DNA of 64,000 nucleotides, from positions 248,001 through 312,000 of the forward strand of contig NZ_NEHW01000004.1 of the NCBI RefSeq assembly GCF_002112505.1, written 5' to 3'. The notes under the pieces are model-generated. The model was not told where the DNA came from and searched no databases. It saw only the letters and a program-made list of their open reading frames with translations. Each line of letters opens with the position of its first letter. Within the stretch, counting starts at the first letter, position 1. Shown here one piece after another: positions 16,584-25,181 of this stretch. The position numbers and the translations under genes are program-made. The DNA is from Pseudomonas sp. R28(2017). GTDB taxonomy: Bacteria; Pseudomonadota; Gammaproteobacteria; Pseudomonadales; Pseudomonadaceae.

Positions 16584-17927
16584 ATGAACCAACCACAGTC
16601 TGTCGGGAACAATCTCGACGTCCAGTCATTTATCAACGAACAACCGCTGTCGCGCTATCAATGGCGCGTGGTGATCCTCTGCTTCCTGATCGTCTTCCTC
16701 GATGGCCTTGATACTGCGGCCATGGGCTTCATCGCGCCTGCCTTGTCGCAGGAGTGGGGCATCGACCGCGCCAGCCTCGGCCCGGTGATGAGTGCCGCGT
16801 TGATCGGCATGGTGTTCGGGGCCCTGGGGTCCGGGCCGCTGGCCGACCGTTTCGGGCGCAAGGGCGTGCTGGTCGGAGCGGTGCTGGTGTTCGGTGGTTT
16901 CAGCCTGGCCTCGGCCTATGCTGGCAACGTCGACCAGTTGCTGGTGCTGCGCTTCCTGACGGGCCTGGGGCTTGGGGCGGGGATGCCCAATGCCACCACG
17001 CTGCTGTCCGAATACACCCCGGAGCGCCTCAAGTCGCTGCTGGTGACCAGCATGTTCTGCGGCTTCAACCTCGGCATGGCCGGTGGTGGTTTCATTTCCG
17101 CGAAGATGATCCCGGCCTACGGCTGGCACAGCCTGCTGGTGATCGGTGGCGTGCTGCCGCTGCTGCTGGCCGTGGTGCTGATGGTCTGGCTGCCGGAATC
17201 GGCGCGCTTCCTGGTGGTGCGCAACCGCGGTAACGACAAGGTGCGCAAGACCCTGGCGCCGATCGCGCCGGCGGTAGTTGCGCAGGCGGCCAGCTTCAGT
17301 GTGCCGGAGCAGAAGGCCGTGGCTGCGCGCAACGTGTTTGCGGTGATCTTCTCCGGCACCTACGGCCTGGGCACGGTGCTGCTGTGGCTGACCTACTTCA
17401 TGGGCCTGGTGATCGTCTACCTGCTGACCAGCTGGCTGCCGACACTGATGCGCGACAGCGGCGCCAGCATGGAACAGGCCGCGTTCATCGGTGCGCTGTT
17501 CCAGTTCGGCGGTGTGCTCAGCGCGGTGGCGGTCGGTTGGGCCATGGACCGCTTCAATCCGCACAAGGTCATCGGCATCTTCTACCTGCTGGCCGGGGTG
17601 TTTGCCTACGCCGTGGGCCAGAGCCTGGGCAACATCACCGTGCTCGCCACCCTGGTGCTGGTCGCCGGCATGTGCGTCAACGGCGCGCAGTCGGCCATGC
17701 CGTCGCTGGCTGCACGCTTCTACCCGACCCAAGGCCGCGCCACAGGCGTATCGTGGATGTTGGGCATCGGTCGCTTCGGCGCGATTCTCGGGGCCTGGAG
17801 TGGTGCGACGTTGCTGGGCCTGGGCTGGAACTTCGAGCAGGTACTGACCGCGTTGCTGGTGCCAGCGGCGCTGGCAACCGTGGGCGTGATCGTCAAAGGC
17901 TTGGTAAGCCACGCCGACGCGACCTGA
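16584..17927 (+). CDS. pcaK: 4-hydroxybenzoate/protocatechuate transporter and chemotaxis-linked MFS protein
   Basis: A 447-residue aromatic acid:H+ symporter with twelve hydrophobic segments. The AAHS-family signature DGLDTAAMGFIAPAL in TM1 has the essential Asp residues. The loop 2-3 motif is GPLADRFGRKGVLVG and the loop 8-9 equivalent is VGWAMDRFNPHKVIG. The second ATG at 16584 was chosen (MNQPQSV...) because GGA precedes it at a suitable distance and it matches the PcaK N-terminus I recall. Genetic work in P. putida ties PcaK to 4-hydroxybenzoate uptake and chemotaxis. It lies between pcaR and pcaF. Confidence 0.93.
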   Translation: MNQPQSVGNNLDVQSFINEQPLSRYQWRVVILCFLIVFLDGLDTAAMGFIAPALSQEWGIDRASLGPVMSAALIGMVFGALGSGPLADRFGRKGVLVGAVLVFGGFSLASAYAGNVDQLLVLRFLTGLGLGAGMPNATTLLSEYTPERLKSLLVTSMFCGFNLGMAGGGFISAKMIPAYGWHSLLVIGGVLPLLLAVVLMVWLPESARFLVVRNRGNDKVRKTLAPIAPAVVAQAASFSVPEQKAVAARNVFAVIFSGTYGLGTVLLWLTYFMGLVIVYLLTSWLPTLMRDSGASMEQAAFIGALFQFGGVLSAVAVGWAMDRFNPHKVIGIFYLLAGVFAYAVGQSLGNITVLATLVLVAGMCVNGAQSAMPSLAARFYPTQGRATGVSWMLGIGRFGAILGAWSGATLLGLGWNFEQVLTALLVPAALATVGVIVKGLVSHADAT

Positions 17928-17985
17928 CCGGGCGGGGGCCGCAGTTCGGCCCCGTAACCGAAGAACAACAGTAGGGCAACATTTG

Positions 17986-18016
17986 GTTCGATAACCGCAC
18001 AAATAGTCGATTATCG
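17986..18016. promoter_or_regulatory. PcaR operator at pcaF
   Basis: GTTCGATAACCGCAC at 17986-18000, then CGATTATCG at 18008-18016, again 19 bases start to start from the box core, but in the reverse order to the pcaR operator. It is about 70 bases before the pcaF ATG. Confidence 0.75.
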
Positions 18017-18083
18017 AATTGTAAGCGACCCCTCTGTCTCCTTAATCTGGGCTCAACGTAGCACCCCTGGCAGGAGAAGCCTG

Positions 18084-19286
18084 ATGCGTGAAGTATTTAT
18101 CTGTGACGCCATCCGCACCCCGATCGGCCGCTTCGGCGGCGCCCTGGCCGGCGTGCGTGCCGACGACCTGGCGGCCGTGCCGCTGAAGGCGCTGATCGAA
18201 CGCAACCCGTCGGTGCAGTGGGACCAGCTCGACGAAGTGTTCTTCGGCTGCGCCAACCAGGCCGGTGAAGACAACCGCAACGTCGCACGCATGGCCCTGC
18301 TGCTGGCCGGCCTGCCAGAGAGCGTACCGGGTGTGACCCTGAACCGCCTGTGCGCTTCGGGCATGGATGCCATCGGCACGGCATTCCGCGCTATTGCCAG
18401 CGGTGAGATGGAGTTTGTGATTGCCGGCGGCGTCGAGTCGATGTCCCGTGCGCCGTTCGTCATGGGCAAGGCCGAAAGCGGCTACTCGCGCAACATGAAG
18501 CTCGAGGACACCACCATTGGCTGGCGTTTCATCAACCCGCTGATGAAGCGCCAGTACGGTGTCGACGCCATGCCGGAAACCGCCGACAACGTGGCTGACG
18601 ACTATCAGGTTTCCCGCGCTGACCAGGACGCCTTTGCCCTGCGCAGCCAGCAGAAGGCTGCTGCGGCCCAGGCCGCCGGCTTCTTCGCCGAAGAGATCGT
18701 GCCGGTACGTATCGCCCACAAGAAGGGCGAAACCCTCGTCGAGCGTGACGAGCACCTGCGTCCGGAAACGACGCTGGAAGCGCTGACCAAGCTCAAGCCA
18801 GTCAATGGCCCGGACAAGACCGTCACCGCTGGCAACGCCTCGGGCGTGAACGACGGCGCCGCGGCACTGATCCTGGCTTCGGCCGAAGCGGTGAAAAAGC
18901 ATGGCCTGACCCCACGTGCCCGTGTACTGGGCATGGCCAGCGCCGGTGTCGCTCCGCGTGTCATGGGCATTGGCCCGGTACCGGCGGTGGGCAAGCTGAC
19001 CGAGCGCCTGGGTGTGGCGGTGAATGATTTCGATGTGATCGAGCTCAACGAAGCGTTTGCCAGCCAAGGCCTGGCGGTGCTGCGTGAGCTGGGTGTGGCC
19101 GACGATGCGCCGCAGGTGAACCCCAACGGTGGCGCGATCGCCCTGGGCCACCCGCTGGGCATGAGCGGTGCACGCCTGGTGCTGACTGCACTGCACCAGC
19201 TGGAGAAGAGCGGCGGCCGCAAGGGCCTGGCGACCATGTGTGTGGGTGTTGGCCAGGGCCTGGCGTTGGCTATCGAGCGGGTTTGA
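18084..19286 (+). CDS. pcaF: Beta-ketoadipyl-CoA thiolase
   Basis: Cleaves 3-oxoadipyl-CoA with CoA to succinyl-CoA and acetyl-CoA, the last step of the pathway. At 400 residues it is full length. The acyl-accepting Cys90 sits in LNRLCASGMDAIG, followed by NEAFASQ, the catalytic His in NGGAIALGHPLGMSGAR, and the second Cys in TMCVGVGQGLAL. The RBS is CAGGAGAAGCCTG. It has its own PcaR operator and is separated from pcaT by a REP pair. The CoA transferase PcaIJ that makes its substrate is not in the window. Confidence 0.95.
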   Translation: MREVFICDAIRTPIGRFGGALAGVRADDLAAVPLKALIERNPSVQWDQLDEVFFGCANQAGEDNRNVARMALLLAGLPESVPGVTLNRLCASGMDAIGTAFRAIASGEMEFVIAGGVESMSRAPFVMGKAESGYSRNMKLEDTTIGWRFINPLMKRQYGVDAMPETADNVADDYQVSRADQDAFALRSQQKAAAAQAAGFFAEEIVPVRIAHKKGETLVERDEHLRPETTLEALTKLKPVNGPDKTVTAGNASGVNDGAAALILASAEAVKKHGLTPRARVLGMASAGVAPRVMGIGPVPAVGKLTERLGVAVNDFDVIELNEAFASQGLAVLRELGVADDAPQVNPNGGAIALGHPLGMSGARLVLTALHQLEKSGGRKGLATMCVGVGQGLALAIERV

Positions 19287-19290
19287 CCTG

Positions 19291-19386
19291 TACCGGCCTC
19301 TTCGCGGGCAAGCCCGCTCCCACAGGATGATCGTTGCCCACTGCACAACGCGAACCTGTGGGAGCGGGCTTGCCCGCGAAGAGGCT
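19291..19386. repeat. Inverted REP pair between pcaF and pcaT
   Basis: TACCGGCCTCTTCGCGGGC + TCCCACAGG faces CCTGTGGGAGCGGGCTTGCC + CGCGAAGAGGC. It sits inside a co-directional gene run, so it may divide pcaF from the pcaTBDC transcript. Confidence 0.9.
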
Positions 19387-19485
19387 GACTTGTACGACGC
19401 AAGGCCAATGGCCAGCCCGCAAGCGGAACGAGTGTGTTACTGGGTATGTCTAGACTTACCTAGGACCCTCCAGGAGTAAACCGTC

Positions 19486-20775
19486 ATGACCTCAAGCTAT
19501 TACACCGGCGAAGAGCGCAGTAAACGCATCTTCGCCATCGTTGGTGCCTCCTCGGGCAACCTGGTGGAATGGTTCGACTTCTACGTCTATGCCTTCAGCG
19601 CGATCTACTTCGCCGCATCGTTCTTCCCCTCCGACGACCCCACCGTGCAGCTGCTCAACACGGCCGGCGTATTCGCTGCAGGCTTCCTGATGCGCCCGAT
19701 TGGTGGCTGGGTCTTCGGCCGCCTGGCCGACCGCCATGGCCGCAAGAACTCCCTGATGATCTCGGTGCTGATGATGTGCTTCGGCTCGCTGATGATCGCC
19801 TGCCTGCCGACCTATTCGAGCATCGGCGCCTGGGCGCCGGCGCTGCTGTTGCTCGCACGGCTGATCCAGGGCCTGTCGGTGGGTGGCGAGTACGGCACCA
19901 CGGCAACCTACATGAGTGAAGTGGCCCTGCGCGGCCAGCGCGGCTTCTTCGCGTCGTTCCAGTATGTGACCTTGATCGGCGGCCAGTTGCTGGCGGTGCT
20001 GGTGGTGGTGATCATGCAGCAACTGCTGAGCGAGGAAGAACTGCGCGCCTGGGGCTGGCGCATTCCGTTCGTGGTCGGCGCCATCGCCGCGCTGATCTCG
20101 CTGATGCTGCGCCGCTCGCTGCACGAGACCAGCAGCGCCGAAACCCGCAAGGACAAAGACGCCGGCACCATCAAAGGGCTGTTCCGCAACCACACCGCCG
20201 CGTTCATTACGGTGCTTGGCTACACCGCCGGTGGTTCGCTGATCTTCTACACCTTCACCACCTACATGCAGAAGTACCTGGTCAACACGGCAGGCATGAA
20301 TGCGAAGACCGCCAGTTTCGTGATGACCGGGGCGCTGTTCCTGTACATGGTGATGCAGCCGTTCTTCGGCATGCTCTCTGACCGTATCGGCCGGCGTAAC
20401 TCGATGCTGCTGTTCGGTGCATTGGGCACGCTCTTTACCGTGCCGCTGCTGATGGCGCTGAAGACCGTGAGCAGCCCGTTCATGGCCTTCGTGCTGATTA
20501 CCCTGGCCCTGTGCATCGTCAGTTTCTATACCTCGATCAGTGGCCTGGTGAAAGCCGAGATGTTCCCGCCGCAGGTCCGTGCGCTGGGCGTGGGCCTGGC
20601 TTACGCGGTGGCCAACGCGGCGTTCGGTGGCTCGGCCGAGTACGTGGCCCTGGGCCTGAAGACCATGGGCATGGAAAACACCTTCTACTGGTACGTGACG
20701 GCCATGATGGCAATCGCCTTCCTGTTCAGCCTGCGCCTGCCGAAGCAGGCGGAATACCTGCACCACGATGATTAA
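19486..20775 (+). CDS. pcaT: MHS-family MFS transporter, probable beta-ketoadipate permease
   Basis: 429 residues and about twelve TMs. The metabolite:H+ symporter (MHS) features are clear: [16 protein letters not shown] near TM1, [20 protein letters not shown] in loop 2-3, and [19 protein letters not shown] in TM4. The assignment to beta-ketoadipate rests on its place directly before pcaBDC and on P. putida PcaT. RBS CAGGAG precedes the ATG at 19486. It is a paralogue of the dicarboxylate permease at 45.8-47.1 kb, which shares the same motifs. Confidence 0.9.
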   Translation: MTSSYYTGEERSKRIFAIVGASSGNLVEWFDFYVYAFSAIYFAASFFPSDDPTVQLLNTAGVFAAGFLMRPIGGWVFGRLADRHGRKNSLMISVLMMCFGSLMIACLPTYSSIGAWAPALLLLARLIQGLSVGGEYGTTATYMSEVALRGQRGFFASFQYVTLIGGQLLAVLVVVIMQQLLSEEELRAWGWRIPFVVGAIAALISLMLRRSLHETSSAETRKDKDAGTIKGLFRNHTAAFITVLGYTAGGSLIFYTFTTYMQKYLVNTAGMNAKTASFVMTGALFLYMVMQPFFGMLSDRIGRRNSMLLFGALGTLFTVPLLMALKTVSSPFMAFVLITLALCIVSFYTSISGLVKAEMFPPQVRALGVGLAYAVANAAFGGSAEYVALGLKTMGMENTFYWYVTAMMAIAFLFSLRLPKQAEYLHHDD

Positions 20776-20784
20776 GGACGTTGC

Positions 20785-22137
20785 ATGAGCAACCAACTGT
20801 TCGACGCCTACTTCACCGCGCCGGCCATGCGCGACGTGTTTTCCGACCGTGGCCGCCTGCAGGGCATGCTCGACTTCGAGGCCGCGCTGGCCCGTGCCGA
20901 AGCCGCTGCCGGCCTGGTGCCGCACAGTGCCGTGGCGGCCATCGAGGCGGCCTGCCAGGCCGAGCGCTATGACGTGCGCGCCCTGGCCGATGCCATCGCC
21001 ACTGCTGGCAACTCGGCGATCCCACTGGTCAAGGCGCTGGGCAAGGTGATCGCCAGCGGTGTGCCCGAAGCCGAGCGCTACGTGCACCTGGGCGCCACCA
21101 GTCAGGATGCGATGGATACCGGGCTGGTCTTGCAGTTGCGCGATGCACTGGGCCTGATCGAAGCCGACCTCGCCAAGCTGGCCGACACCTTGGCGCGCCA
21201 GGCCTTGCAGCATGCCGACACGCCGCTGGTTGGCCGTACCTGGCTGCAACATGCCACGCCGGTGACCCTGGGCATGAAGCTGGCCGGTGTGCTCGGTGCC
21301 TTGACCCGCCATCGCCAGCGCCTGCAGGAGCTGCGCCCACGTTTGCTGGTGCTGCAGTTCGGCGGCGCCTCCGGCAGCCTCGCGGCCCTGGGTAGCAAAG
21401 CCATGCCGGTGGCTGAAGCGCTGGCCGAGCAACTGAAGCTGAGCTTGCCCGAGCAGCCCTGGCACACCCAGCGTGATCGCCTGGTGGAGTTCGCGTCGGT
21501 GCTGGGCCTGGTGGCCGGCAGCCTGGGCAAGTTCGGCCGTGATGTCAGCCTGCTGATGCAGACCGAAGCCGGTGAGGTGTTCGAACCGTCGGCGCCGGGC
21601 AAGGGCGGTTCGTCGACCATGCCGCACAAGCGCAACCCGGTGGGTGCAGCGGTGCTGATCGGCGCCGCCACCCGCGTGCCGGGCCTGCTTTCGACGCTGT
21701 TCGCCGCCATGCCCCAGGAGCACGAGCGCAGCCTCGGCCTGTGGCATGCCGAATGGGAAACCCTGCCGGACATCTGCTGCCTGGTGTCGGGCGCCCTGCG
21801 CCAGGCCCAGGTGATCGCCGAAGGCATGGAGGTGGATGCCGAGCGCATGCGCCGCAACCTCGACCTGACCCAGGGCCTGGTACTGGCCGAAGCGGTGAGT
21901 ATCGTGCTCGCCCAGCGCCTGGGCCGTGACCGCGCCCACCACTTGCTGGAGCAATGCTGCCAGCGTGCCGTGGCCGAACAGCGCCACCTGCGCGCCGTCC
22001 TGGGTGACGAGCCGCAGGTCAGTGCCGAACTGAGTGCGGAAGAACTCGACCGCCTGCTCGACCCTGCCCATTACCTCGGCCAGGCCCGCGTCTGGGTGGC
22101 GCGCGCCGTGGCTGAACATCAACGTTTGACTGCCTGA
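20785..22137 (+). CDS. pcaB: 3-carboxy-cis,cis-muconate cycloisomerase
   Basis: Lactonises 3-carboxy-cis,cis-muconate to gamma-carboxymuconolactone. It is a member of the fumarase/adenylosuccinate lyase superfamily, as the signature GKGGSSTMPHKRNPVGAAV shows, together with VHLGATSQDAMDTG and GRTWLQHATPVTLG. 450 residues is normal for the bacterial enzyme. It begins ten bases after pcaT and is followed by pcaD after 11 bases, so it is part of the pcaTBDC run. GGACGTTGC precedes the ATG. Confidence 0.95.
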   Translation: MSNQLFDAYFTAPAMRDVFSDRGRLQGMLDFEAALARAEAAAGLVPHSAVAAIEAACQAERYDVRALADAIATAGNSAIPLVKALGKVIASGVPEAERYVHLGATSQDAMDTGLVLQLRDALGLIEADLAKLADTLARQALQHADTPLVGRTWLQHATPVTLGMKLAGVLGALTRHRQRLQELRPRLLVLQFGGASGSLAALGSKAMPVAEALAEQLKLSLPEQPWHTQRDRLVEFASVLGLVAGSLGKFGRDVSLLMQTEAGEVFEPSAPGKGGSSTMPHKRNPVGAAVLIGAATRVPGLLSTLFAAMPQEHERSLGLWHAEWETLPDICCLVSGALRQAQVIAEGMEVDAERMRRNLDLTQGLVLAEAVSIVLAQRLGRDRAHHLLEQCCQRAVAEQRHLRAVLGDEPQVSAELSAEELDRLLDPAHYLGQARVWVARAVAEHQRLTA

Positions 22138-22148
22138 AGGAGACCGCT

Positions 22149-22940
22149 GTGGCGCACTTGCAATTGGCCGATGGCGTACTGAACTACCAACTCGACGGCC
22201 CGGCCGATGCCCCGGTGCTGGTCCTGTCCAACTCGCTGGGTACCGACCTGGGCATGTGGGACAGCCAGATTCCGCTGTGGAGCGAACACTTTCGCGTGCT
22301 GCGCTACGACACCCGTGGCCACGGCGCTTCGCAGGTCACTGAAGGCCCGTACAGCATCGAACAGCTGGGCCAGGATGTACTGGCGCTGCTCGACGCCCTG
22401 GACATCCAGCACGCGCACTTCGTCGGCCTGTCCATGGGCGGCCTGATCGGCCAGTGGCTGGGCATCCATGCCGGCGCGCGCCTGCACAGCCTGACCCTGT
22501 GCAACACTGCCGCCAAGATCGCCAACGACGAGGTGTGGAACACCCGTATCGACACCGTGCTCAAGGGCGGCCAGCAAGCCATGGTCGACCTGCGCGATGC
22601 TTCCATCGCCCGCTGGTTCACCCCGGCGTTTGCCGAGCAGCAGCAGCAAGAAGCCCAGCGCATCTGCCAGATGCTCGCGCAGACCAGCCCCGAGGGTTAT
22701 GCCGCCAACTGCGCAGCCGTGCGCGACGCCGATTTCCGTGAGCAACTGGGCCGCATCCAGGTGGCGACGCTGATCGTTGCCGGTACCGAAGACGTGGTCA
22801 CCACGCCTGAGCATGGCCGCTTCATGCAAGCCGGTATCATCGGTGCCACGTACGCCGAGTTCCCGGCGGCGCACCTCTCCAACGTCGAGATTGGCGAGGC
22901 ATTCAGCCGCCGCGTGCTCGACTTCCTGCTGGCTCGCTGA
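22149..22940 (+). CDS. pcaD: 3-oxoadipate enol-lactonase
   Basis: Hydrolyses beta-ketoadipate enol-lactone to beta-ketoadipate. The 263-residue alpha/beta hydrolase has Ser95 in the nucleophile elbow VGLSMGGLIG, the oxyanion region LSNSLGTDLGMWDSQ, the acid in AGTEDVVTTPEHG, and His in PAAHLSNVE. The start is a GTG at 22149 with AAGGAGACCGCT upstream. It lies between pcaB and pcaC. Confidence 0.95.
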   Translation: MAHLQLADGVLNYQLDGPADAPVLVLSNSLGTDLGMWDSQIPLWSEHFRVLRYDTRGHGASQVTEGPYSIEQLGQDVLALLDALDIQHAHFVGLSMGGLIGQWLGIHAGARLHSLTLCNTAAKIANDEVWNTRIDTVLKGGQQAMVDLRDASIARWFTPAFAEQQQQEAQRICQMLAQTSPEGYAANCAAVRDADFREQLGRIQVATLIVAGTEDVVTTPEHGRFMQAGIIGATYAEFPAAHLSNVEIGEAFSRRVLDFLLAR

Positions 22941-22950
22941 GGAATTGGCC

Positions 22951-23343
22951 ATGGATGAGAAACAACGTTACGACGCCGGCATGCAGGTTCGCCGCGCAGT
23001 GCTGGGCGACGCCCACGTGGACCGCAGCCTGGAGAAGCTCAACGACTTCAACGGCGAGTTCCAGGAAATGATCACCCGGCATGCCTGGGGCGACATCTGG
23101 ACCCGCCCGGGCCTGCCGCGTCACACCCGCAGCCTGATCACCATCGCCATGCTGATCGGCATGAACCGCAACGACGAGCTCAAGCTGCACCTGCGTGCGG
23201 CGGCCAACAACGGCGTGACCCGCGACGAGATCAAGGAAGTGCTGATGCAGAGCGCGATCTACTGCGGCATTCCGGCAGCCAATGCGACCTTCCACATGGC
23301 CGAGTCGGTGTGGGATGAGCTGGGCGTAGAGTCGCGGGGTTAA
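22951..23343 (+). CDS. pcaC: 4-carboxymuconolactone decarboxylase
   Basis: Decarboxylates gamma-carboxymuconolactone to the enol-lactone, the step before PcaD. The 130-residue CMD-family protein has the conserved core MLIGMNRNDELKLHLRAA and IYCGIPAANATFHMAE. It is free-standing rather than fused to PcaD as in some bacteria. ATG at 22951 has GAGGAATTGGCC before it, ten bases after the pcaD stop. Its TAA overlaps the stop of the converging DUF962 gene in the four bases TTAA. Confidence 0.95.
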   Translation: MDEKQRYDAGMQVRRAVLGDAHVDRSLEKLNDFNGEFQEMITRHAWGDIWTRPGLPRHTRSLITIAMLIGMNRNDELKLHLRAAANNGVTRDEIKEVLMQSAIYCGIPAANATFHMAESVWDELGVESRG

Positions 23344-23852
23344 ACCCCGCGCACGGCCACCGGCCCGGCATTGGCTTCCACGGCCTGTTTCAATGCCGGG
23401 CACAGGCCCACCATGAACGCCGCTTCCGCCACCACGAACAGCGGGCCGATGATCAGCCCGCTGATATCGTCGACGAACGCCGGCTTGCGGCCTTCGTAAT
23501 GATGCCCGACGAACTGGATGATCCAGCCCACCACGAACGCACCCAGCCCGGCGCTCAGCCACAGGCCGGTGGACTGCGTGGCCAGTGCCTGGCCGATCCA
23601 CAGGCACAGGCCCAGCAGCAGGCCCATGACCAGGCCGAAGCGCAGGTCCAGGCGCAGGTAGAACCGCACGGCAGCGGCTGCGGCGAGCAGGGCGGGGGAC
23701 AGCCAGATGCCGGCAACGTCCCAGCCGGGGCGCGACAGCAGCACCGTGACAGCCACGACGATCAGCGGAATGCCGACGAAGTGGGTGGCGATGTTGCGCG
23801 GGTCGCGGTGGTAGTTGGCGTATTGGCTCAGGTGTTCGACGAGGTTTTTCAT
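23340..23852 (-). CDS. DUF962 / Mpo1-like membrane protein
   Basis: A 170-residue protein starting MKNLVEHLSQYANYHRDPRN with four or so hydrophobic segments. The family-type residues HRDPRNIATHFVGIP near the start and VGWIIQFVGHHYEGRKPA later provide the conserved His pairs. Yeast Mpo1 of this family is an Fe-dependent dioxygenase acting on 2-hydroxy fatty acids; in bacteria the role is untested. The start has GGGAGGAACAACA upstream. It converges with pcaC and is not obviously part of the pca pathway. Confidence 0.82.
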   Translation of the reverse strand: MKNLVEHLSQYANYHRDPRNIATHFVGIPLIVVAVTVLLSRPGWDVAGIWLSPALLAAAAAVRFYLRLDLRFGLVMGLLLGLCLWIGQALATQSTGLWLSAGLGAFVVGWIIQFVGHHYEGRKPAFVDDISGLIIGPLFVVAEAAFMVGLCPALKQAVEANAGPVAVRGV

Positions 23853-23896
23853 TGTTGTTCCTCCCTGGGTGGCCTGTTCAGCGTTGTGTCGCCTGT

Positions 23897-23997
23897 ACCG
23901 GCCCTTTCGCGGGCAAGCCCGCTCCCACAGGTACGGCGCCTCTTTCAAGAGCTGCGGTGATCTTGTGGGGGCGGGCTTGCCCGCGAAAAGGGCCGGG
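23897..23997. repeat. Inverted REP pair
   Basis: CCGGCCCTTTCGCGGGCAAG + TCCCACAGG faces CTTGTGGGGGCGGGCTTGCC + CGCGAAAAGGGCCGG. The right copy has GTGGGGGCG instead of GTGGGAGCG. Confidence 0.88.
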
Positions 23998-24048
23998 ACA
24001 GGCTACCGATATAGCTGAGGATAGCCCGCAGCAACCACCATCATCAGT

Positions 24049-24972
24049 TCAGCGAATGGCGGCAGCGCGCATTGGCGCATCCAGCCCCACCAAGGTCTCG
24101 ATCATCGCCCGTGCCGCCGGTGACAACCGGTATCCGCTGCGGCTGACGATGCCACACCTCACGCTCAGTACTTCCAGCGCCGGTGGCAGGTTGCGCCAGT
24201 GCAGGCGCACCAGGCGCCCGGCAGCGAGGTCGTCGGCCACGGCTTCTTCGCTGGCCGTGCCCACGGCATCGCTGGCCAGCACCACACTGCGTAACACCGC
24301 CAGGTGCTCGGTCTGCAGGTGCGGGATGAAGTCGCTGCGCCCGCTCAGGTTGGCCAGGCGCTTGCGCACGCCGGGGGCGAGCAGGGCACTGGCCAGGGGG
24401 TAGGCGAACAGGTCGTTGGTCGACAGGCTGTCCTTGGCCAGCAGCGGGTGGCCGGGGCGGCAGAAGAACAGCCCGGGGCGTGGGGTGAGCGGTTCGGTGT
24501 GGAAGTTGGGGTCGGCTTCGAACGGGCGGATGTCGTCGACGAAGAACTCGATCTGCTCACGGCGCAGGGCCTGGCCGAGGCGTTCGGCGTTGTCCACCAA
24601 CAGCGCCGTGCGGATGCCGGGGTGGCTGGCAATGAAGTGCTGCAGTGCTTGTGGAACCAGGCGCACGGCCAGGGCCGGGCCGCTGCCAAAATGCAGCTCG
24701 CCGGCGTCGAGCTTGGTCATCTGCAGCACTTCGTTGCTCAGCTGGTTGGCACCCTGCACCAGGCGGCGGGCGTGCTGCAGCACCACCAGGCCCTCGGGGG
24801 TCGGGGGCAGGGCTTTGCTGGCACGGTCGACCAAGGGGCAGCCGAAGGTCTGTTCGAGGCCCTGGATGGCCCGGCTGAAGGCGGGTTGGGTGATGCCCAT
24901 GGCTTCGGCGGCGCGGACGAAACTGCGGTATTCGGTGAGGGCGATGAAGTAGCGCAGTTGGCGAAGGTCCAT
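24049..24972 (-). CDS. LysR-family transcriptional regulator
   Basis: A 307-residue regulator with the N-terminal winged helix MDLRQLRYFIALTEYRSFVR and MGITQPAFSRAIQGLEQTFG. The effector domain (residues 90-300) includes LFFCRPGHPLLAKDSL and VVLASDAVGTASEEAVAD. It follows the pca cluster and precedes an OprD-type porin, each bounded by REPs. Its sequence does not show that it is PcaQ, and P. putida uses PcaR for this cluster, so I leave the target open. Confidence 0.85.
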   Translation of the reverse strand: MDLRQLRYFIALTEYRSFVRAAEAMGITQPAFSRAIQGLEQTFGCPLVDRASKALPPTPEGLVVLQHARRLVQGANQLSNEVLQMTKLDAGELHFGSGPALAVRLVPQALQHFIASHPGIRTALLVDNAERLGQALRREQIEFFVDDIRPFEADPNFHTEPLTPRPGLFFCRPGHPLLAKDSLSTNDLFAYPLASALLAPGVRKRLANLSGRSDFIPHLQTEHLAVLRSVVLASDAVGTASEEAVADDLAAGRLVRLHWRNLPPALEVLSVRCGIVSRSGYRLSPAARAMIETLVGLDAPMRAAAIR

Positions 24973-25080
24973 GTCGAGGCTCTGCGGCGGAACAGGGCTC
25001 GATTTAAGCGGTTACTTCATATGTCGTCAAAGAAGGTTTATGGATTTATTTATGCCAATTGGTTATTTTATGGGGCGTCT

Positions 25081-25174
25081 GGCCTCTTCGCGGGCTCGCC
25101 CGCTCCCACAGGTACTGCACTGTTTTCAGAACCTGTGCGGTACCTGTGGGAGCGGGCAAGCCCGCGAAGAGGCC
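25081..25174. repeat. Inverted REP pair
   Basis: GGCCTCTTCGCGGGCTCGCC + TCCCACAGG faces ACCTGTGGGAGCGGGCAAGC + CGCGAAGAGGCC. The left core carries CTCG where others have CAAG or CTTG. Confidence 0.9.
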
Positions 25175-25181
25175 AGTTGAT

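Noticed and set aside
16373..16711. 112-codon + strand frame overlapping the pcaK start
   Set aside because: It runs out of frame into pcaK and has no recognisable domain or good ribosome site.
19492..22122. An 876-codon minus-strand frame opposite pcaT and pcaB
   Set aside because: Same kind of shadow; composition is His/Gln/Arg-rich and the + strand genes are certain.
24049..24972. LysR gene as pcaQ
   Set aside because: Position alone suggests it, but the P. putida pca genes use PcaR, whose boxes are present, and nothing in the sequence identifies PcaQ.
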